64,000 bases of DNA, from positions 3,886 through 67,885 of the forward strand of contig CACPEI010000001.1 of the NCBI GenBank assembly GCA_902632875.1, given 5' to 3'. Under the pieces are notes generated by a model. The model made no database searches. It was given only the letters and a program-made list of their open reading frames with translations, and was not told the DNA's origin. The position numbers and the translations under genes were made by a program. Origin of the DNA: an uncultured Pelagibacteraceae bacterium. Lineage in GTDB: Bacteria; Pseudomonadota; Alphaproteobacteria; Pelagibacterales; Pelagibacteraceae. Positions within the stretch are counted from its first letter, which is position 1; each line of letters opens with the position of its first letter. Of the stretch, positions 1-8,953 are shown piece after piece.

Positions 1-87
1 AAAAAAATTAAATGGTGGAAGGCTTAAAGATGACAAAGATCCAAGCGCAAATATTAAAAATGACTCAAATAAAAAAATTTTTTTCAA
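1..87 (-). CDS. lnt: Apolipoprotein N-acyltransferase, N-terminal fragment (cut by window edge)
   Basis: The minus strand below ybeY stays open to base 1 and reads as a hydrophobic start followed by GSLSSLSLPPFNFF. This resembles the first membrane segment of Lnt, which N-acylates outer-membrane lipoproteins in the inner membrane. A TTG start at 87 sits one base after the ybeY stop; another in-frame TTG lies at 108. The order phoH, ybeY, (corC), lnt is usual in Proteobacteria, so the position fits, with corC apparently absent here. Only about 29 residues are visible, so the call rests on a short motif plus context. Confidence 0.6.
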   Translation of the reverse strand, partial: MKKIFLFESFLIFALGSLSSLSLPPFNFF

Positions 88-88
88 T

Positions 89-550
89 TTAATTAAATAA
101 TTTTTCAACGGATTTATAGACCTTTTGTTCCACTTTTAGCATTTCTTTATAATCATTATTTTTATTATGATCATAACCCATCAAATGTAAAAATCCGTGT
201 ATAAAAATTTTAATTGTTTTTTTTTTAAAATCATTTTTATTTATATTTTTTGGATTATTCATGTAATTAAAGCTTATAATAATATCGCCTAAATAAATTT
301 CCCTATTATTTTTAATATTACTTTCAAACGGAAAGGATAGAATATCTGTATGCTTATTTTTGTTTCTAAATTTCTTATTTAAAATTTTGATCTTTTGATT
401 GTTGGAAAGAAGTAAAGTTAAATAAACTTTTTTGTTTATAAATCTAAATTTTTTTGGGAAATTTTTACAAACTTTATTAAATAATTCTTCTCTTTTATTT
501 ATTTTTTTCGCCCAAGAATTATCCTCAGACAAAACATTAACTTTTATCAT
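89..550 (-). CDS. ybeY: Endoribonuclease YbeY (rRNA maturation)
   Basis: YbeY is a zinc-dependent endoribonuclease that acts in 16S rRNA 3' maturation and ribosome quality control. The family signature HGFLHLMGYDH, with its three zinc-binding histidines, is present near residues 118-128. I start the protein at MIKVNVLS (550); an upstream in-frame ATG at 571 would add seven residues and deepen the overlap with phoH. At about 154 residues it is normal for the family. It follows phoH in the same direction and overlaps it slightly, which suggests one transcript running phoH, ybeY, lnt. Confidence 0.93.
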   Translation of the reverse strand: MIKVNVLSEDNSWAKKINKREELFNKVCKNFPKKFRFINKKVYLTLLLSNNQKIKILNKKFRNKNKHTDILSFPFESNIKNNREIYLGDIIISFNYMNNPKNINKNDFKKKTIKIFIHGFLHLMGYDHNKNNDYKEMLKVEQKVYKSVEKLFN

Positions 551-1538
551 TATTGTTGTAAGCCTTAACAATTTTTGAAACTAGGGGATGTCTTACTACA
601 TCTGAATGATCAAAGTCTACTACTGCAATCTCATTCAAGTGAGATAATATTTTTTTTGATCTATCTAAGCCAGACGTATTTTTATTAGGTAAATCTATTT
701 GACTAGGATCTCCGTTAACTACAATCTTAGAATTTTCTCCTATTCTAGTTAAAAACATCTTTATTTGTGTATCTGTAGCATTTTGAGCTTCATCTAAAAT
801 CGCAAAAGAGTTTTTCAATGTTCTACCACGCATAAAAGCTAGAGGTGCAATTTCAATATCTCCAATTTCAATCATTCTTTGTATCTTTTCGAAATGAAAC
901 AAGTCATACAATGAATCATATAGAGGTCTTAAATAAGGATCAACTTTCTCTTTCATATCACCGGGTAAAAAACCTAATCTTTCACCTGCTTCAACTGCAG
1001 GTCTTGATAAAATTATTCTCTCAATTTTTTTTTCTAACAACATTGTTAGGCCGATAGCCACAGCTAAAAATGTTTTTCCTGTCCCGGCTGGACCAGCAGA
1101 AATTATTATTTCATTTTGTCTAAGTGCTCTAACATATTCTTTTTGCTTTTCTGACCTGGGAATTATAGATTTTTTTGGAGTTTTAATTATATCAGTAACG
1201 TTTGTATTTTTAACTTTTTCATTTATCATAAATTGGTCAACTGAAGATAAAATATCTTTTTGTTCAATAGCACCATTATTTATAAACTGATTTGCCAAAA
1301 ATTGAACAGCATTTTTTATTACTTCATTTTTTTCAGGTGTAGATTTTATCAAAATAGAATTTCCTCTGGAATAAATATTTGATAGTGTAATTTTCTCTAA
1401 TTCTTTTAAATTTTTATTAAATTCTCCAACAACACCCATTAACAGTTCATTTTCATGAAAAATAACACTTATAGAATTATTGTCTGAATAAACAAATTTA
1501 AGTGGGGATTGAATATTTTTTTTAATCGTATTAGTCAA
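537..1538 (-). CDS. ybeZ: PhoH-family ATPase (YbeZ)
   Basis: This is a PhoH/YbeZ-type P-loop ATPase thought to work with YbeY in RNA metabolism. The Walker A motif GPAGTGKT lies at residues 149-156, and a Walker B-like stretch FAILDEAQNAT follows about 100 residues later. The N-terminal third matches the KH-like region of YbeZ proteins. The length of 333 residues is typical. It lies between miaB (2-base gap) and ybeY (overlap), the conserved miaB, phoH, ybeY order. The biochemical role of the family is less certain than the assignment. Confidence 0.93.
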   Translation of the reverse strand: MTNTIKKNIQSPLKFVYSDNNSISVIFHENELLMGVVGEFNKNLKELEKITLSNIYSRGNSILIKSTPEKNEVIKNAVQFLANQFINNGAIEQKDILSSVDQFMINEKVKNTNVTDIIKTPKKSIIPRSEKQKEYVRALRQNEIIISAGPAGTGKTFLAVAIGLTMLLEKKIERIILSRPAVEAGERLGFLPGDMKEKVDPYLRPLYDSLYDLFHFEKIQRMIEIGDIEIAPLAFMRGRTLKNSFAILDEAQNATDTQIKMFLTRIGENSKIVVNGDPSQIDLPNKNTSGLDRSKKILSHLNEIAVVDFDHSDVVRHPLVSKIVKAYNNNDKS

Positions 1539-1540
1539 AT

Positions 1541-2869
1541 TTATGCCACTCTTAGTTCTGAGTTTCTCATATTTTCACCAAATAATGTGTTTTGATTGCT
1601 TTTTTTAATTTTCACTTTAATTACTTTTCCAACATCTTGAAAACTACCATCAAATATAACAGAAGTCATGTATTCTGATCGACCAAAAAACTTGTCATCT
1701 CCATCTATTTTATTTTCAACTAAAACATCTATTTCTTTATTTTCTAGAGATTTATTCATTAAAATTTGGTTATCAAATAATTTGGCTTGAATTTTTTTAA
1801 GTCTCTTTAATGATGTTTTGTCATCGATAAGTTTGAAAGTTGAAGCTTTAGTGCCTGGTCTTGGACTGAATATAAATGAAAAAGAATTGATAAATTTAAC
1901 ATTTTTAATCAAATTATAAGTTGCCTCAAAATCTTTTTCACTCTCTCCAGGATAAGCGATTATAAAATCACTTGAAAATTGGATTTTTGAATTAATGTTT
2001 TTTAGTTTTTCATAAATTTTTATATAATCACTAATTAAATGTTTTCTATTCATCAATTTCAATATTTTATTAGAACCACTCTGAACAGGTAGGTGCACTA
2101 GTGGCATTAATTTTTTTGAAATCTTATAAACATTAATTAAATCCTCAGACATATCTCTTGGATGTGATGTGGTATATCTTATTCTTTTAATTTCTGGTAT
2201 TTTTTCTATTTCTAAAATTAAATCAGATAATCTATATTTTTGATTATTGTAAGCATTCACGTTTTGCCCAAGCAAAATTATTTCACGAACACCATTTTCA
2301 GATAATATTTTCGCCTCGTGAATTATTTTATTAAAAGGTCTTGAGTATTCAGGACCTCTAGTAAAAGGAACTACACAAAAATGACAAAATTTATCACAAC
2401 CTTCTTGAACAGTTAAAAAAGAGGAAACTTTACTAGATGAATTTTTAATTTCATCTAAATAATCAAATTTAGAAATAGCATCGAATTCCGTTTCTTCTAG
2501 TTTTTTCTGTTTATTTAAGTACTCCTCAATTTTATCATTAATTTTATGGTAAGCCTGAGGTCCTATTACTATGTCTATATATGGCTCTCTTTTTAACATT
2601 TCCTCATTTTCTGCTTGTGCAACACAACCAGCAACTATTACAAGAGGTTTTTTTTTAAACTTAAAATTTTTTTTTACTCTTCCAATCTCATGATAAACTT
2701 TTTCTTTTGCTTTATCTCTTATATGACAAGTATTTAATAAAAAACAATTTGTATCATTTAGATTTTCAGTTTTGACAAATCCAATTTTTTTTACTGTGTC
2801 GAATATACGACTTGAATCATACTCATTCATTTGGCAACCAAATGTTTTAATGTATATTTTTTTATTCAT
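1541..2869 (-). CDS. miaB: tRNA-2-methylthio-N6-dimethylallyladenosine synthase MiaB
   Basis: MiaB is a radical-SAM methylthiotransferase that converts i6A37 to ms2i6A37 in tRNAs reading UNN codons. The radical-SAM cluster cysteines appear as GCDKFCHFC (C158, C162, C165), and three further cysteines at about 12, 48 and 82 would bind the second Fe-S cluster. A C-terminal TRAM region follows. The length of 442 residues is standard. The gene overlaps the upstream Fur-family gene by 8 bases, so the two are probably co-transcribed. Confidence 0.95.
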   Translation of the reverse strand: MNKKIYIKTFGCQMNEYDSSRIFDTVKKIGFVKTENLNDTNCFLLNTCHIRDKAKEKVYHEIGRVKKNFKFKKKPLVIVAGCVAQAENEEMLKREPYIDIVIGPQAYHKINDKIEEYLNKQKKLEETEFDAISKFDYLDEIKNSSSKVSSFLTVQEGCDKFCHFCVVPFTRGPEYSRPFNKIIHEAKILSENGVREIILLGQNVNAYNNQKYRLSDLILEIEKIPEIKRIRYTTSHPRDMSEDLINVYKISKKLMPLVHLPVQSGSNKILKLMNRKHLISDYIKIYEKLKNINSKIQFSSDFIIAYPGESEKDFEATYNLIKNVKFINSFSFIFSPRPGTKASTFKLIDDKTSLKRLKKIQAKLFDNQILMNKSLENKEIDVLVENKIDGDDKFFGRSEYMTSVIFDGSFQDVGKVIKVKIKKSNQNTLFGENMRNSELRVA

Positions 2870-3305
2870 CTTTGGAGTCTACTTTTACACCATACAGTTC
2901 AAGTTTATGATCAACTAATTTATAACCATATTTTTCAGCAACTTTTTTTTGTAATTTTTCAATTTCTTCATCTACAAACTCTATTATTTCTCCAGATTTA
3001 ATATCAATTAAATGATCATGATGACTTTCTATCATAGCTTCATATCGAGCCTTACCGCCTTTAAAATCATGTTTGGTTAAAATCCCTGCCTCTTCAAAAA
3101 GTTTTACAGTTCTATATACTGTGGCGATACTTATCTTAGGATCAACCTTTGAAACTCTGCTGTATAATTCGTCTACATCTGGGTGGTCAGACTCGCCGTA
3201 TTCTTTTTTAGACTCAGAAATTATCTTTGCAATAATCCGTCTCTGATCAGTAAGTTTGACACCTTTTGATAAACACTTTTGCTCTATAGTTTCAGACATA
3301 TTCAA
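2862..3305 (-). CDS. fur: Fur-family transcriptional regulator
   Basis: Fur-family metal-responsive repressors bind DNA through an N-terminal winged helix and a metal through a C-terminal dimer domain. The winged helix (KGVKLTDQRRIIAKII, then ISIATVYRTVKLFEEAG) and the HHDHL metal-binding patch are visible in 147 residues. Alphaproteobacterial members may be Fur, Mur (manganese) or Irr-like, and sequence alone does not decide which. The start could also be the second Met (3299). It sits between tsaB and miaB, where alphaproteobacteria usually keep fur. Confidence 0.9.
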   Translation of the reverse strand: MNMSETIEQKCLSKGVKLTDQRRIIAKIISESKKEYGESDHPDVDELYSRVSKVDPKISIATVYRTVKLFEEAGILTKHDFKGGKARYEAMIESHHDHLIDIKSGEIIEFVDEEIEKLQKKVAEKYGYKLVDHKLELYGVKVDSKDE

Positions 3306-3307
3306 TT

Positions 3308-3694
3308 TTAACTCATATAAATAGGATTAATCAAATTTTTTTTAACCTTAAATTTTTCGCATAGACTAGGTATATCCTTATAATTAATCTTATTTTCACC
3401 ATTAAAATCAACAAAACTATAACAATAATAATCAATTTTATTAGTCAAACGCAATGCTTTCACGACTGACAAAGAATTCCTAATCCCTGCAAAGCTCCCA
3501 GGCCCTCGATTTACATAAATTTTTGAAATTTTATTTAAACCTAAATTTCTAGATTTTAAAAAATCATTAATGAGAATAACTAACTTTTCATAGTTATTTT
3601 TACTGTTTTCATGAGTTATATTATAATTATTATGATTAGTAATGATCATAAAAAAAAGTTTATTATTAGCTGCATCGATTATAAGTTTATTCAT
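3308..3694 (-). CDS. tsaB: TsaB-like tRNA t6A biosynthesis protein, unusually short
   Basis: TsaB is the ASKHA-fold partner of TsaD in making threonylcarbamoyl-adenosine at tRNA position 37. The opening MNKLIIDAAN and the hallmark RGPGSFAGIR (about residues 63-72) place it in the family. It is only 128 residues against about 220-230 usually: after the hallmark helix the chain runs almost directly to a terminal NPIYMS like the family's last strand, so most of the second subdomain is missing. No frameshifted continuation is possible because fur begins 3 bases downstream. Its 5' end overlaps the divergent deacetylase by 53 bases. Confidence 0.8.
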   Translation of the reverse strand: MNKLIIDAANNKLFFMIITNHNNYNITHENSKNNYEKLVILINDFLKSRNLGLNKISKIYVNRGPGSFAGIRNSLSVVKALRLTNKIDYYCYSFVDFNGENKINYKDIPSLCEKFKVKKNLINPIYMS

Positions 3695-4703
3695 TTTACA
3701 GATTTTATTTTTATCTCATACTAAATCACAAGAAAATAATAGCAAACAATACGCAAATGATAATGGCATTTTATCGATAATGTACCATCGATTTAATGAA
3801 AATAAATATCCCTCTACAAATATAAAAATGGACATTTTTCATCAACAAATGAAAATTATAAGTGACCTAGGATATAAATTTTACGATCCAAAAATGTTTT
3901 TAGAGGAATTAAATAAACCAAAAAAAGAGAAGAAAATTTTAATAACAATAGATGATGGATTCAAATCATTTTACAATGAAGCTTGGCCTTATTTAAAAAA
4001 AAATCAAATACCATTTATTCTATTTGTATCAACAGAGCCTGTGGGGAAAAATGGATATATGACATGGGATGAAATTAAAGAGATAGCTAATTCTAATATA
4101 GGATTTATAGGTCACCACTCACATACCCATGAATATCTAATTGATATGAGTAATTCTGAATTTATAAAAGATATCGAAATTTCAACAAAAATTTTTAAAG
4201 AAAAATTAGGTTATGTTCCTGAGATTTTTTCTTATCCGTTTGGTGAATACTCACTTTTTATGAAAAATTATATTTCTGAAAATTTTAAAGTCGCTTTTGG
4301 ACAACATTCTGGTGTTATTGATATTAATAAAGATAGATACGAATTACCTAGATTTCCTATCAATGAAAAATATGGTGAGTTAAAAAGATTTAAATCATTA
4401 ATTAATTATTTTCCTTTAGAATACAAATCACTTGAACCTGCTGAAAAAAAGATTGATAAGAACAACAATCCACCAAATTTAATTGTTGAATTTTTTAATG
4501 AACAACAAAATATTAATAACATAAATTGTTATTCTAACGATGGCGGAAACTGGAAAAAATCAAAGTTAATATTTGAAGAAAATAAATTAATCATTAATTT
4601 TGAGAATCAATTCCTTCCTAGAAGAGGTAGAATAAATTGTTCTCTTAATGATAACGGTAAATGGCGATGGTTTGGCACACAGTTTGTGGTAAAAAAAAAC
4701 TAA
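3642..4703 (+). CDS. Secreted polysaccharide deacetylase (NodB fold)
   Basis: This is a probable carbohydrate esterase family 4 deacetylase acting on envelope or external polysaccharide. It has an N-terminal signal or anchor (residues 1-30: MIIKK, then hydrophobic), the metal and catalytic motif TIDDG at about 102-106, the histidine motif HHSHTH at 158-163, and FSYPFGEYS further on. A C-terminal region (about 270-353) holds a short repeated INC..ND.G.W motif 37 residues apart. The start inside tsaB antisense is supported by the signal peptide. It interrupts the usual nifU-tsaB neighbourhood. The substrate is unknown. Confidence 0.83.
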   Translation: MIIKKSLLLAASIISLFILQILFLSHTKSQENNSKQYANDNGILSIMYHRFNENKYPSTNIKMDIFHQQMKIISDLGYKFYDPKMFLEELNKPKKEKKILITIDDGFKSFYNEAWPYLKKNQIPFILFVSTEPVGKNGYMTWDEIKEIANSNIGFIGHHSHTHEYLIDMSNSEFIKDIEISTKIFKEKLGYVPEIFSYPFGEYSLFMKNYISENFKVAFGQHSGVIDINKDRYELPRFPINEKYGELKRFKSLINYFPLEYKSLEPAEKKIDKNNNPPNLIVEFFNEQQNINNINCYSNDGGNWKKSKLIFEENKLIINFENQFLPRRGRINCSLNDNGKWRWFGTQFVVKKN

Positions 4704-5776
4704 ATTAAGCTCTCCAGTTCTATGCTTGAAGGCAATAGCTTTGCGTCATCAAAATCTTTTAAACTATTTTGAGCAATTATTTTTTTTAAAACTTCTACAT
4801 ACTTCTCACCAGTTTCAGCATACTTGTCCAAATATTCTGCAAGAATAAAGCTATCCAAGGGTTTTCCGTTATCTCTTAGTTCGGCTCTTGCTTTTCTAAA
4901 ATCTTTATAAGAAGAATGAGTATTTAAATTTCTTTGATAAGCTCTTACTGATGCTTGTAAAACGTTAAATTTCATAACTTTATGTCCCTCATTTTTATCT
5001 GACTCTTTTGGTCTCAAACCTTCTCCCGACCACGTCCACTGACCAAATAAAGCATTACCCTCTAATGCAAACCTTGAAGTACCCCAACCTGTTTCCTTAG
5101 CAGCCTGAGCCAAAGCTAATGATACGGGTATCTCATCCATTCGAATCTTTAGAGTTGATAAATCTTTAGAGGGAATTCCATATTGTTTATATTTCTTAGC
5201 CAACCATTTTTTTTCTAAATCTGAATTATTGCTTTTATTAATAATGCTAAATAATCTTTTTCGATCAATCCTAATATTATTATTTTCTTTTAAAATTAAA
5301 GGTAAAACAATTTGAATAAAAAATTCTTTTCTTTTTTTTGTACTCTCAATCATTTTAATTTCATTAGGTAATAGAGTTAAGGCAACTGGTTTTACAAGTT
5401 TCTTTTCTCTTACGTCCTCTAATTTATATTTTGTGTCCTCAAATAATTGTTTAATTGTCGAAGCATTCAATCTTACCGTATCAACTTCTAATTCATTCAG
5501 ACTAAAAATATCAACTAACAGATCTTTCTCATTTAGTAATTCATTTCTTTCTTCAGCACTATTATTTTTACTATTCAAAGTATAGGCTAAGACTGCTTTT
5601 GAGTTATTTTGGAATTCTAAATTGTCTTTATTAACAAAACCTATAAAAATTGGCATTGAGTAAAAAAAGAAAATCAAAATTAATGAAGATATAAAAATTC
5701 TTGGAATAGAACTAAATTCATTTCTATCAAAAAATTTTAGAAACTTTATTTTATTATTAAGTGCTCTTTTCCTCAT
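4700..5776 (-). CDS. Bax-like glucosaminidase-domain membrane protein
   Basis: The C-terminal part (about 210-345) resembles the Bax/FlgJ-type glucosaminidase domain, with AQAAKETGWGTSRFA carrying the probable catalytic Glu, followed by NALFGQWTW and a YKDFR segment. These enzymes cleave peptidoglycan glycan strands. One transmembrane segment at about residues 26-47 would leave the domain in the periplasm. The gene converges on the deacetylase with a 4-base overlap and lies 1 base after nifU. Placement next to a polysaccharide deacetylase hints at cell-wall work for both, which is inference. Confidence 0.8.
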   Translation of the reverse strand: MRKRALNNKIKFLKFFDRNEFSSIPRIFISSLILIFFFYSMPIFIGFVNKDNLEFQNNSKAVLAYTLNSKNNSAEERNELLNEKDLLVDIFSLNELEVDTVRLNASTIKQLFEDTKYKLEDVREKKLVKPVALTLLPNEIKMIESTKKRKEFFIQIVLPLILKENNNIRIDRKRLFSIINKSNNSDLEKKWLAKKYKQYGIPSKDLSTLKIRMDEIPVSLALAQAAKETGWGTSRFALEGNALFGQWTWSGEGLRPKESDKNEGHKVMKFNVLQASVRAYQRNLNTHSSYKDFRKARAELRDNGKPLDSFILAEYLDKYAETGEKYVEVLKKIIAQNSLKDFDDAKLLPSSIELESLI

Positions 5777-5777
5777 T

Positions 5778-6317
5778 TTAAACTGACTGGACCTCCTTTA
5801 CCTCTGGAATATAATGACGTAAGAGATTTTGAACACCTTGTTTAAGAGTCATAGTTGAGCTTGGACATCCAGAACAACTTCCTTGTAATTGTACTTTTAC
5901 AACGCCATCTTTAAATTCTTTAAATTTAATATCTCCACCGTCTTTAGCTACTGCAGGTCTAATTTTTTGTTCTAGAACCTTAACAATTTTTTTTTCTATA
6001 TCTTTTAAATCATCTGTAATTTCATTGACATCCTTATCAATTACAAACTCTCTTCCAGTTGAATAAAAATCATTAATTAATGAGATAACGATGTGTTTTA
6101 TGTCGTCCCAAGAAAAATCGTTATTTTTGTTTATTGATATAAAATCTTTACCTAGAAAAATTCCTTCTACTCCATTGACTGATAATAAATTTTTGATTAA
6201 CTCATTTTTAGTTTCATCTTTTCTAGTCACTTCAAAAGACCCAGAATTTGAAACTATTTTACCAGGTATGAACTTTATAGAGTTAGGATTTGGAGTTGTT
6301 TCTGTCTGAACAAACAT
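5778..6317 (-). CDS. nfuA: NifU/NfuA-type Fe-S cluster scaffold
   Basis: This Nfu-type carrier assembles and hands on [4Fe-4S] clusters. It has the Nfu N-terminal domain (QTETTPNPNSIKFIPG) and the C-terminal NifU domain with the cluster-binding pair CSGC at about 148-151. The length of 179 residues is normal. The expected neighbours tsaB and rimI are displaced here by the glucosaminidase and deacetylase genes. A 52-base AT-rich gap separates it from trpS and probably holds its own promoter, though none is clear enough to call. Confidence 0.94.
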   Translation of the reverse strand: MFVQTETTPNPNSIKFIPGKIVSNSGSFEVTRKDETKNELIKNLLSVNGVEGIFLGKDFISINKNNDFSWDDIKHIVISLINDFYSTGREFVIDKDVNEITDDLKDIEKKIVKVLEQKIRPAVAKDGGDIKFKEFKDGVVKVQLQGSCSGCPSSTMTLKQGVQNLLRHYIPEVKEVQSV

Positions 6318-6369
6318 TATTTATATATAATGAATATTTATCAAAATTAAACTTGATAATAAATTTTTT

Positions 6370-7371
6370 TTAAAAACCCACTATTTTATGAATTTCTTTA
6401 ATTTTTTTTGATGCTATTTCATTGGCTTTTTTTGATCCATCTTCAAGAATTTGCTCAATATAAGATCTGTCATTTAATAATTTTTTAATTTCAATCGCTA
6501 TAGGTTCAATTTTATCAACCATAACTTGTGATAATAATTCTTTAAATTCTGAAAAATTTTTGCCAGATAGCATTTCAACATTTTTTTCAATTTTTGTATT
6601 GGTCAAACTAGAATATATACTAATTAAATTTCTTGCTTCTGGTCTACTTTTTAATTCCTCGCTATCTTTGGGCATTAACAAAGGGTCAGTCTTTGCTTTT
6701 TTAATTTTATTTATAATTTGATCCTTATTATCTGTTAAATTAATTCTACTAGCATCAGATGAATCTGATTTACTCATTTTTTTTAAACCATCTTTAAGAC
6801 TCATTATTCTTGAAAATTCTTTTTGAATTAATGGGTCAGGTATTTTAAAAAAATTTTCAACCTCAAACTCATTATTAAATTTTTGAGCAATATCTCTCGA
6901 TAATTCAAGATGTTGCTTTTGATCATCTCCAACAGGTACATGTGTTGCATCATAAAGTAAGATATCCGCGGCCATTAAAATTGGGTATGAATATAATCCT
7001 ACGCTTGCTTTTTCTTTATCTTTACCAGCCTTTTCTTTGAATTGGGTCATTCTATTTAACCATCCCATTCTTGCAACACAACTTAAAATCCATGCTGCCT
7101 CTGAGTGTGCTGAAACTCTCGACTGGTTAAAGATTATATTTTTTTTTGGATCAATGCCACTAGCAATAAAACTTGCAACCGTCTCATTGATATTGTCTCT
7201 TAATTTTTTTGGATCTTGTTTTGTCGTAATTGAATGGAGATCAACCACACAAAAAATACATTGATTTTTATTATCTTTACTAAGCTCAACAAAATTTTTA
7301 ATTGCACCTAAGTAATTACCTAAGTGTAAATTACCTGTAGGCTGAACCCCTGAAAATATTTTTTTGCTCAT
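6370..7371 (-). CDS. trpS: Tryptophanyl-tRNA synthetase
   Basis: A class I aminoacyl-tRNA synthetase charging tRNA-Trp. The HIGH-type signature is HLGN at residues 16-19 and the KMSKS loop is at 198-202. [16 protein letters not shown] and the DLHSIT strand are characteristic. It has 333 residues, the normal size. It is 2 bases downstream of murJ on the same strand, and murJ-trpS adjacency is common in alphaproteobacteria. Confidence 0.97.
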   Translation of the reverse strand: MSKKIFSGVQPTGNLHLGNYLGAIKNFVELSKDNKNQCIFCVVDLHSITTKQDPKKLRDNINETVASFIASGIDPKKNIIFNQSRVSAHSEAAWILSCVARMGWLNRMTQFKEKAGKDKEKASVGLYSYPILMAADILLYDATHVPVGDDQKQHLELSRDIAQKFNNEFEVENFFKIPDPLIQKEFSRIMSLKDGLKKMSKSDSSDASRINLTDNKDQIINKIKKAKTDPLLMPKDSEELKSRPEARNLISIYSSLTNTKIEKNVEMLSGKNFSEFKELLSQVMVDKIEPIAIEIKKLLNDRSYIEQILEDGSKKANEIASKKIKEIHKIVGF

Positions 7372-7373
7372 TG

Positions 7374-8903
7374 TTAATACTTTAATTTAATATCATCAAT
7401 TTTGAAAGCTTTGATAAGAAATGATACAAATATATAAAATACAATAGACAATAAAACTGTAATAATTAAATAAACTGATTTTAAATAATAATCAAAGTTT
7501 AATTGATTTTCAAAAACTGTCATCAAAAATTTAAAAAACACACCCATTAAAAAAGAAACGAAAATTATTTTTAAAAATCTTGATATAAAAATTTTATTGA
7601 ATTCAAATAATTTATTCTTTTTTAAATAAATAAATAATACAATTGAATTGAACCATGAGGAAATGGTGGTTGCAATAGGGATTATGATGAATCCAATACT
7701 TTTAAAATAATAAACACTTAAAATTATATTTAATATTACAGCCACAAGTGAAATATAAAAAGGTGTTTTGGTATCATGGTTAGCAAAGAAAAAACTTGAG
7801 AAAACTTTTATCAATGCAAACGCTGGAAGTCCTAATCCAAAAAAATAAAGTGCTTTTGCAGAATTTTCTACTGACTCAAGCGAAAAAGATCCATAACCAA
7901 ATAAACCAGATAAAATCTCATTTGATCCAACAAATAATGCTGCCGTTGCTGGAAGACTCAAAAACATGCTTAATTCCAAAGCTTTATTTTGAATAATAGT
8001 GATCTTGTTTTTATTTCTTAAAGCCATGTATTTTGAAAGTTGGGGTAAAATAACTACACTAATAGCAATCCCAGCGATTGCTAAATTTATCTGGTAAATC
8101 CTATCTGCATAATACAAGTAAGAAACAGCACTAGCCTGATAGGATGCAATTATTGTACCAACTAGAATATTAATTTGGGTGACACCCGATGAAAAAATAC
8201 TTGGCAATAGTTTAATAAAAAAAAATTTTAAATCTTTACTTAATTTAATTTTAAAATTAAATTTTGGTAAATAATATTTAATTACAAATTTATAAAGAAA
8301 AATTAATTGTATTAGACCCCCGATTGAAACTCCGTATGAAAGATAATAAACAAGACCGTCATTAAGAAACTTACTAAAAAATAAAACAACAATTAAAACT
8401 ACATTTAGAATAATTGGTGCTGCAGATGCTGCAGCAAATTTATTATGTGAATTTAAAATAGCTGAAAAAAAAGAGGATAAACAAACAAGCATCAGGAAAG
8501 GGAAGGTAATTCTCGTTAATTTAGTTGCTAATTCAATTTTCTCAGGATTTTCTACAAATCCAGGTGCAAGAAGACTTACAAATCCTGGCATAAAAATTTG
8601 TGCGACAAGTGTCAAGGAAAGCAAAATCAAAAATAAAATATTAAAAACATCATTTGCAAATTTGTTAGATTGATTTTTTCCTTTTACAAGCTTTGAGGTA
8701 TAGGTTGGAACGAAAGCTGCATTAAATGTTCCTTCAGCAAATAGTCGCCTGAATGTATTAGGTATTCTAAATGCAACAAAAAAAACGTCCGCTAAAAAAC
8801 TTGTCCCAAGAAATATAGCAATCATAATATCTCTCAAATAACCAAGTATTCTGCTGATTATAGTATAAAAACCAAAAGTCCCTGTTGACTTAATCAAGTT
8901 CAT
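7374..8903 (-). CDS. murJ: Lipid II flippase MurJ
   Basis: MurJ flips lipid II across the inner membrane for peptidoglycan synthesis. The 509-residue protein is almost entirely hydrophobic helices (about 14 expected), opening with [19 protein letters not shown], and has the family stretch [18 protein letters not shown]. The start at 8903 lies 50 bases from the divergent malic enzyme, so promoters for both genes must be packed there. Co-transcription with trpS is likely. Confidence 0.95.
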   Translation of the reverse strand: MNLIKSTGTFGFYTIISRILGYLRDIMIAIFLGTSFLADVFFVAFRIPNTFRRLFAEGTFNAAFVPTYTSKLVKGKNQSNKFANDVFNILFLILLSLTLVAQIFMPGFVSLLAPGFVENPEKIELATKLTRITFPFLMLVCLSSFFSAILNSHNKFAAASAAPIILNVVLIVVLFFSKFLNDGLVYYLSYGVSIGGLIQLIFLYKFVIKYYLPKFNFKIKLSKDLKFFFIKLLPSIFSSGVTQINILVGTIIASYQASAVSYLYYADRIYQINLAIAGIAISVVILPQLSKYMALRNKNKITIIQNKALELSMFLSLPATAALFVGSNEILSGLFGYGSFSLESVENSAKALYFFGLGLPAFALIKVFSSFFFANHDTKTPFYISLVAVILNIILSVYYFKSIGFIIIPIATTISSWFNSIVLFIYLKKNKLFEFNKIFISRFLKIIFVSFLMGVFFKFLMTVFENQLNFDYYLKSVYLIITVLLSIVFYIFVSFLIKAFKIDDIKLKY

Positions 8904-8953
8904 AAATCATATTAGTCTTAATTTTACCCCATTTGTACACCTAATTAACAAAA

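Noticed and set aside
6338..6359. TTATCAA...TTGATAA hairpin between trpS and nifU with a nearby T run
   Set aside because: The T run is on the side that would suit a plus-strand transcript, but both flanking genes are minus strand; the stem has little GC. Not called a terminator.
8904..8953. Riboswitch before the malic enzyme (SAR11 is known for glycine riboswitches on carbon-flow genes)
   Set aside because: Only 50 bases lie between murJ and maeB, too short for such an element, and no conserved core is visible.
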